Source of the DNA: Clostridia bacterium
Lineage (GTDB): Bacteria; Bacillota; Clostridia; Oscillospirales; Acutalibacteraceae
Assembly (NCBI GenBank): GCA_017550105.1
Contig: JAFYLQ010000063.1
Coordinates: 62,001 to 126,000, forward strand
Direction of reading: 5' to 3'
Length of the DNA: 64,000 nt
Shown here: one piece after another, positions 61,097 to 64,000 of the stretch
How positions within the stretch are numbered: the stretch's first letter is position 1
How the letters are laid out: each line of letters starts with the position of its first letter
Notes under the pieces: generated by a model
Databases searched by the model: none
The model's input: only the letters and a program-made list of their open reading frames with translations
What the model was told of the DNA's origin: nothing
Position numbers and translations under genes: made by a program

Positions 61097-62482
61097 ATGA
61101 CAATTAAAAAGTTCATAGGTGATAAAGCCTTTTACAAAATGGCTATGACTGTTGCCGTACCCATAATGATACAGAATTTTATTACGAATTTTGTCAGTAT
61201 GCTTGATAATCTGATGGTTGGCAGATTGGGTACGGAGCAGATGTCGGGTGTGTCAATCGTAAACCAGCTTATATTTATTTTTGGTCTTGCGGTGTTCGGT
61301 GCACTAAGCGGCGCAGGTATTTTTACCGCTCAGTTTTACGGCAAAAAGGATCAGGAGGGCATACGCCACACCATAAGGTACAAGGCAATAATAACCCTCT
61401 TGCTTTTTGTGGTGGCTACGGTTATATTTCTTGTGTTTGATGACCAGCTCATTGGTATGTTCCTGCACGAAAGCGACTCCAACGGCGACATTGAATTAAC
61501 CCTTTCTTACGCTAAGGCATACCTTAGAATTATGATGTGGGGTGCAATACCCTTCTGTGTAACTCAGGTTTTTTCAAGCACCTTACGTGAAACGGGCGAA
61601 ACCGTAGCACCGATGATTGCAGGCGTTGTGGCAGTTGCCACAAACTGCTGCTTTAATGCACTTCTCATTTTCGGTCTTTTGGGCTTCCCTGCTTTAGGGG
61701 TTGAGGGTGCCGCCATTGCTACAACCATCTCACGATTTGTTGAATGCGGAATTGTTATTGCATACGTCTTAGTAAAGCGTAGCAAATTCCCGTATTTTAA
61801 GGGCTTATTCAAAAGCCTACACATTCCCCGAAAAACCTTCAAGGATATTACCTTCAAGGGTATGCCCCTTTTATTTAACGAGTTTTTCTGGTCACTTGGT
61901 ATGTCACTTCTGAGCGTGGCATACAGTCTGCACGGCATAGACGTGGTTGCAGGATACAGTATTTCATCAACTGTTATGAACCTTGCAAACATTGCGTTTA
62001 TTTCCCTCGGAAGCAGTATCGGTATTATTATCGGTAAGCAGTTGGGTGCCAATGAATTTGAAAAAGCCTATGATACAGACCGCAAGTTAATTGCCTTTTC
62101 TGTTGCCATAAGCTTTTTTATAGGCTTCGGCGTGTTCTTTGCAGGTGACAAGATACCCCTGCTTTATAACGTTACCCCCGAGGCAAAGGAGCTTGCCGCT
62201 TACTTTATAAGAGTATGTGCTTGCTTTATCCCTGTTCACGCCTTTGCAAACGCTTCCTATTTCACCATACGAAGCGGTGGTAAAACCCTTATAACCTTCC
62301 TTATGGACAGTGTTTTTATAATGTGCGTAAGCGTTCCCGTTGCATTCGGTCTTTACTACGTTGCAGATATACCCATCTGGTATTCCTTCCCCATTGTTCA
62401 AGCCATTGATATAATCAAAGTAATCATCGGTATGATTTTGGTTAAAAAGAAGGTTTGGCTGAATAATATTGTTTCCTCATAA
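61097..62482 (+). CDS. MATE family efflux transporter
   Basis: 461 residues, about twelve membrane segments. MAMTVAVPIMIQNFITNFVSMLDNLMVGRLGTEQMSGVSIVNQL, GAGIFTAQFYGKKD and ETVAPMIAGVVAVATNCCFNALLIF are typical MATE features, and the second half repeats the pattern (FFWSLGMSLLSVAY). Drug or metabolite exporter using Na+ or H+. Starts 1 bp after GH130, ends at the terminator at 62491. A sugar substrate is possible from context but not supported by sequence. Confidence 0.92.
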   Translation: MTIKKFIGDKAFYKMAMTVAVPIMIQNFITNFVSMLDNLMVGRLGTEQMSGVSIVNQLIFIFGLAVFGALSGAGIFTAQFYGKKDQEGIRHTIRYKAIITLLLFVVATVIFLVFDDQLIGMFLHESDSNGDIELTLSYAKAYLRIMMWGAIPFCVTQVFSSTLRETGETVAPMIAGVVAVATNCCFNALLIFGLLGFPALGVEGAAIATTISRFVECGIVIAYVLVKRSKFPYFKGLFKSLHIPRKTFKDITFKGMPLLFNEFFWSLGMSLLSVAYSLHGIDVVAGYSISSTVMNLANIAFISLGSSIGIIIGKQLGANEFEKAYDTDRKLIAFSVAISFFIGFGVFFAGDKIPLLYNVTPEAKELAAYFIRVCACFIPVHAFANASYFTIRSGGKTLITFLMDSVFIMCVSVPVAFGLYYVADIPIWYSFPIVQAIDIIKVIIGMILVKKKVWLNNIVSS

Positions 62483-62490
62483 AAATAAAA

Positions 62491-62521
62491 AAATCCCGCA
62501 AAGCCAAGCTTTGCGGGATTT
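62491..62521. terminator. Bidirectional terminator between MATE and HU genes
   Basis: AAATCCCGCAAAGC pairs with GCTTTGCGGGATTT (14 bp) around CAA. A-rich on the left and TTTT on the right serve both converging genes. Confidence 0.9.
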
Positions 62522-62531
62522 TAAATTCATC

Positions 62532-62801
62532 TTATTTTACAGCGTCTTTGAGAGCTGCGCCTGCCTTAAATGCAGGAACCTTAGAAGCTTCAATCTTGAT
62601 TGTTTCGCCTGTCTTGGGGTTACGGCCTTCCTTAGCTGCTCTTTCGCGTACTTCGAAAGTACCGAAACCGATAAGCTGAACCTTATCGCCGTTAGCAAGA
62701 GCACCTTTAATACCGTCTAAAACTGCTGCTACTGCCTTATCTGCATCTTTCTTTGAGAAACCTGCAGCTGCAACTGCATTTACAAGATCTGTTTTGTTCA
62801 T
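62532..62801 (-). CDS. hup: HU family DNA-binding protein
   Basis: 89 residues from the ATG at 62801 behind [40 protein letters not shown] dimerisation helices, [28 protein letters not shown] beta arm with the GRNPxTG tip, and [17 protein letters not shown]. Nucleoid architectural protein. It lies downstream of mazG, as HU-type genes often do in Firmicutes. An AAATCGT-AATC-ACGATTT inverted repeat lies at 62836-62853 in its upstream gap. Confidence 0.96.
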   Translation of the reverse strand: MNKTDLVNAVAAAGFSKKDADKAVAAVLDGIKGALANGDKVQLIGFGTFEVRERAAKEGRNPKTGETIKIEASKVPAFKAGAALKDAVK

Positions 62802-62861
62802 TTTAAAATCCTCCAAAATTTGTTTTCTATTTTATAAATCGTAATCACGATTTTTATAGAC

Positions 62862-63662
62862 TTATTTTTGTTTTTTTGCTTCCTCCCAAAGCTCGTCAAG
62901 AGTCTCTAAGGAAGCGGTTTTCATATCTATGCCCTTTTCTTTGGCAAGGCCTTCGGTTATTGTGAACCGCGCCATAAATTTCTTTGTGGCTTTGTCCAGT
63001 GCTGTTTCTGCCTCACAAGAGCAAAAACGTGCAACGTTTACTGCGGAGAAGAGTAAATCTCCAAGTTCATCTTCAACCCTTGCCTGATCCCCTGTTGAAA
63101 GAGCCTCTTTAAGTTCCTTGGTTTCCTCGTCGATTTTAAGGAAGGCGCCCTCGGCATTATCCCAATCGAAGCCTGCCTTTTTTGCCTTTTCCTGAACCTT
63201 CTGGGCTTTCATAAGTGCGGGGTAAACAGCGGGGATTGCCGCCATTGCCTCACTCTGTGTTCTTTGCTTTTTGGTGGAACGCTTTATGTCGTCCCAATTT
63301 TTAAGAACCTCACCCGTTGAAGAAACCGAAACGTCACCAAAAACGTGGGGATGTCTGATAATAAGCTTCTGACAAATATCGTTGGCAACGTCGTCAATAG
63401 TGAACCAACCGTCGGTACGAGCCATATCGGAATGCATAAGCACCTGCAAAAGCACGTCGCCAAGCTCCTCCTGCATAAGCTCCTTATTGTTGGTATCTAT
63501 TGCCTCGATAACCTCGTAGGTTTCCTCAAGGAAATTCTCACGGATTGAGGCGTGAGTTTGCTCCATATCCCAAGGGCAGCCGCCCGGTTCACGAAGAATA
63601 CGGACAATTTCAACAAGGTCGTTGAACTGATATTTATCTTTAAAAGTAAAATTAATTGCCAT
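62862..63662 (-). CDS. mazG: MazG nucleoside triphosphate pyrophosphohydrolase
   Basis: 266 residues, the full two-domain length. N-domain: LVEIVRILREPGGCPWDMEQTHASIRENFLEETYEVIEAID with EExxE, then ELGDVLLQVLMHSDMA. C-domain: AFLKIDEETKELKEAL and VEDELGDLLFSAVNVARF. Removes pyrophosphate from NTPs and dNTPs, sanitising the pool. It follows the flippase gene by 17 bp and precedes hup, as in yabM-yabN regions. ATG behind AGAGGTTGT. Confidence 0.95.
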   Translation of the reverse strand: MAINFTFKDKYQFNDLVEIVRILREPGGCPWDMEQTHASIRENFLEETYEVIEAIDTNNKELMQEELGDVLLQVLMHSDMARTDGWFTIDDVANDICQKLIIRHPHVFGDVSVSSTGEVLKNWDDIKRSTKKQRTQSEAMAAIPAVYPALMKAQKVQEKAKKAGFDWDNAEGAFLKIDEETKELKEALSTGDQARVEDELGDLLFSAVNVARFCSCEAETALDKATKKFMARFTITEGLAKEKGIDMKTASLETLDELWEEAKKQK

Positions 63663-63679
63663 AATTTACAACCTCTATT

Positions 63680-64000
63680 TTAACCTAAAAGCTTATATTT
63701 TTCAAGTATTTTTGCTATTTTTTCTCCCTTAGGAAGCATTAAAATGTCATCTTTTACCAATGTTTTGGTCAAAAGCACACAAATTCCGTATGCAAGTACC
63801 GCAACACCTATGGCAAGCAGACAGCAAAGGCTTCGACCACTGAGTCGGCTATCCTCATTGAATACGATAAATTGATGCAACAATCTGAAGCTACCGTAGG
63901 CGGCACCACCGCAGACAACCGAAGAAATTATGGGCTTAACAAAAACAGATTTAATATCAAGCCTTACGCCTGTTTCCTTACGAAGAACTATATAGTTACA
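63680..64000 (-). CDS. C-terminus of SpoVB/MurJ-type polysaccharide flippase (5' end outside window)
   Basis: 107 codons are visible, the frame being open to the edge. The sequence (LRKETGVRLDIKSVFVKPIISSVVCGGAAYGSF, a helix LCCLLAIGVAVLAYGICVLL, then PKGEKIAKILEKYKLLG) matches the last two helices and basic tail of SpoVB/YabM-like MOP flippases. The KPIISS(V/L) segment and the C-terminal KxLxKxKLL tail are recurrent in this family. Synteny with mazG and hup supports it. It probably acts in cell-wall or spore-cortex precursor export. Confidence 0.78.
   Translation of the reverse strand, partial: CNYIVLRKETGVRLDIKSVFVKPIISSVVCGGAAYGSFRLLHQFIVFNEDSRLSGRSLCCLLAIGVAVLAYGICVLLTKTLVKDDILMLPKGEKIAKILEKYKLLG

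Noticed and set aside
1..64000. CRISPR arrays, insertion sequences, prophage or integrase genes
   Set aside because: No regularly spaced repeats, transposase, integrase or phage structural motifs were recognised on either strand.

Overview
The window looks like the chromosome of a spore-lineage, low-to-moderate GC Clostridia bacterium of the Oscillospiraceae/Ruminococcaceae kind. This is inferred from the gene content: spoIID, a ricT/holB pair, a mazG-HU-flippase block like the yabM-yabN neighbourhood of Bacillus, a two-gene SufC/SufB-like minimal Fe-S system, PPC-repeat and DNRLRE secreted proteins, and gut-type GH2, GH39-like and GH130 enzymes. Coding density is high, ribosome sites are strong AGGAG-type, and several sigma-A promoters are near consensus. 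I see no IS element, prophage, CRISPR array or rRNA.

Layout. Positions 1-2439 (minus): a metal-binding lipoprotein (cut by the window edge), a PPC-repeat secreted protein and a flavodoxin-like reductase. 2561-10196 (minus): a small 2[4Fe-4S] ferredoxin with its own promoter, and a probable operon reading citrate synthase, a membrane protein with a long charged tail, an AEC transporter, a QueG-like Fe-S protein, DNA polymerase III delta' and ricT. 10230-11984: spoIID convergent with a TraX-like membrane protein.

12087-34476 (plus): a 22-kb exopolysaccharide or capsule operon. It starts at a TTGACA-17-TATAGT promoter and ends at a strong terminator. It encodes the initiating sugar-phosphate transferase, an aldo/keto reductase, a split transketolase, about ten glycosyltransferases, an EpsG-like polymerase, a Stealth phosphotransferase, a Wzx flippase, a pyruvyltransferase paired with an F420-beta-type Fe-S protein, an O-acyltransferase, a hexapeptide acetyltransferase and an endonuclease/exonuclease/phosphatase-fold enzyme. 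The predicted product is a decorated polysaccharide that may carry phosphodiester, pyruvyl and acyl groups. No Wzz/Wzc chain-length or kinase genes are in view.

34500-44871: tRNA-Pro(GGG), a membrane-anchored GH39-like protein, a PiT phosphate transporter, a secreted DNRLRE-amidase with a suspicious A6 tract at its start, a lipoprotein, a GH2 enzyme, and a metallophosphoesterase with a consensus promoter. 44868-52845 (minus): a complete arginine pathway from glutamate, argG-H-C-J-B-D-F, with tandem ARG-box-like operators on the argG promoter. 53035-55694 (minus): a second metallophosphoesterase and murD. 55712-62521 (plus): one tightly packed run holding the minimal SufC/SufB pair, rhamnulokinase, a degenerate M28-like membrane protein, GH130 and a MATE transporter. 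62532-64000 (minus): HU, MazG and the C-terminus of a SpoVB/MurJ-type flippase.

The most interesting items are the unassigned polysaccharide operon with its embedded transketolase and redox protein, the possible slippage switch at 38495-38500, the membrane M28-like protein that has lost metal ligands, the minimal Fe-S operon with a palindromic operator candidate, and the ARG-box pair spaced 21 bp apart. All functions are assigned by reading motifs and context; no database search was possible.
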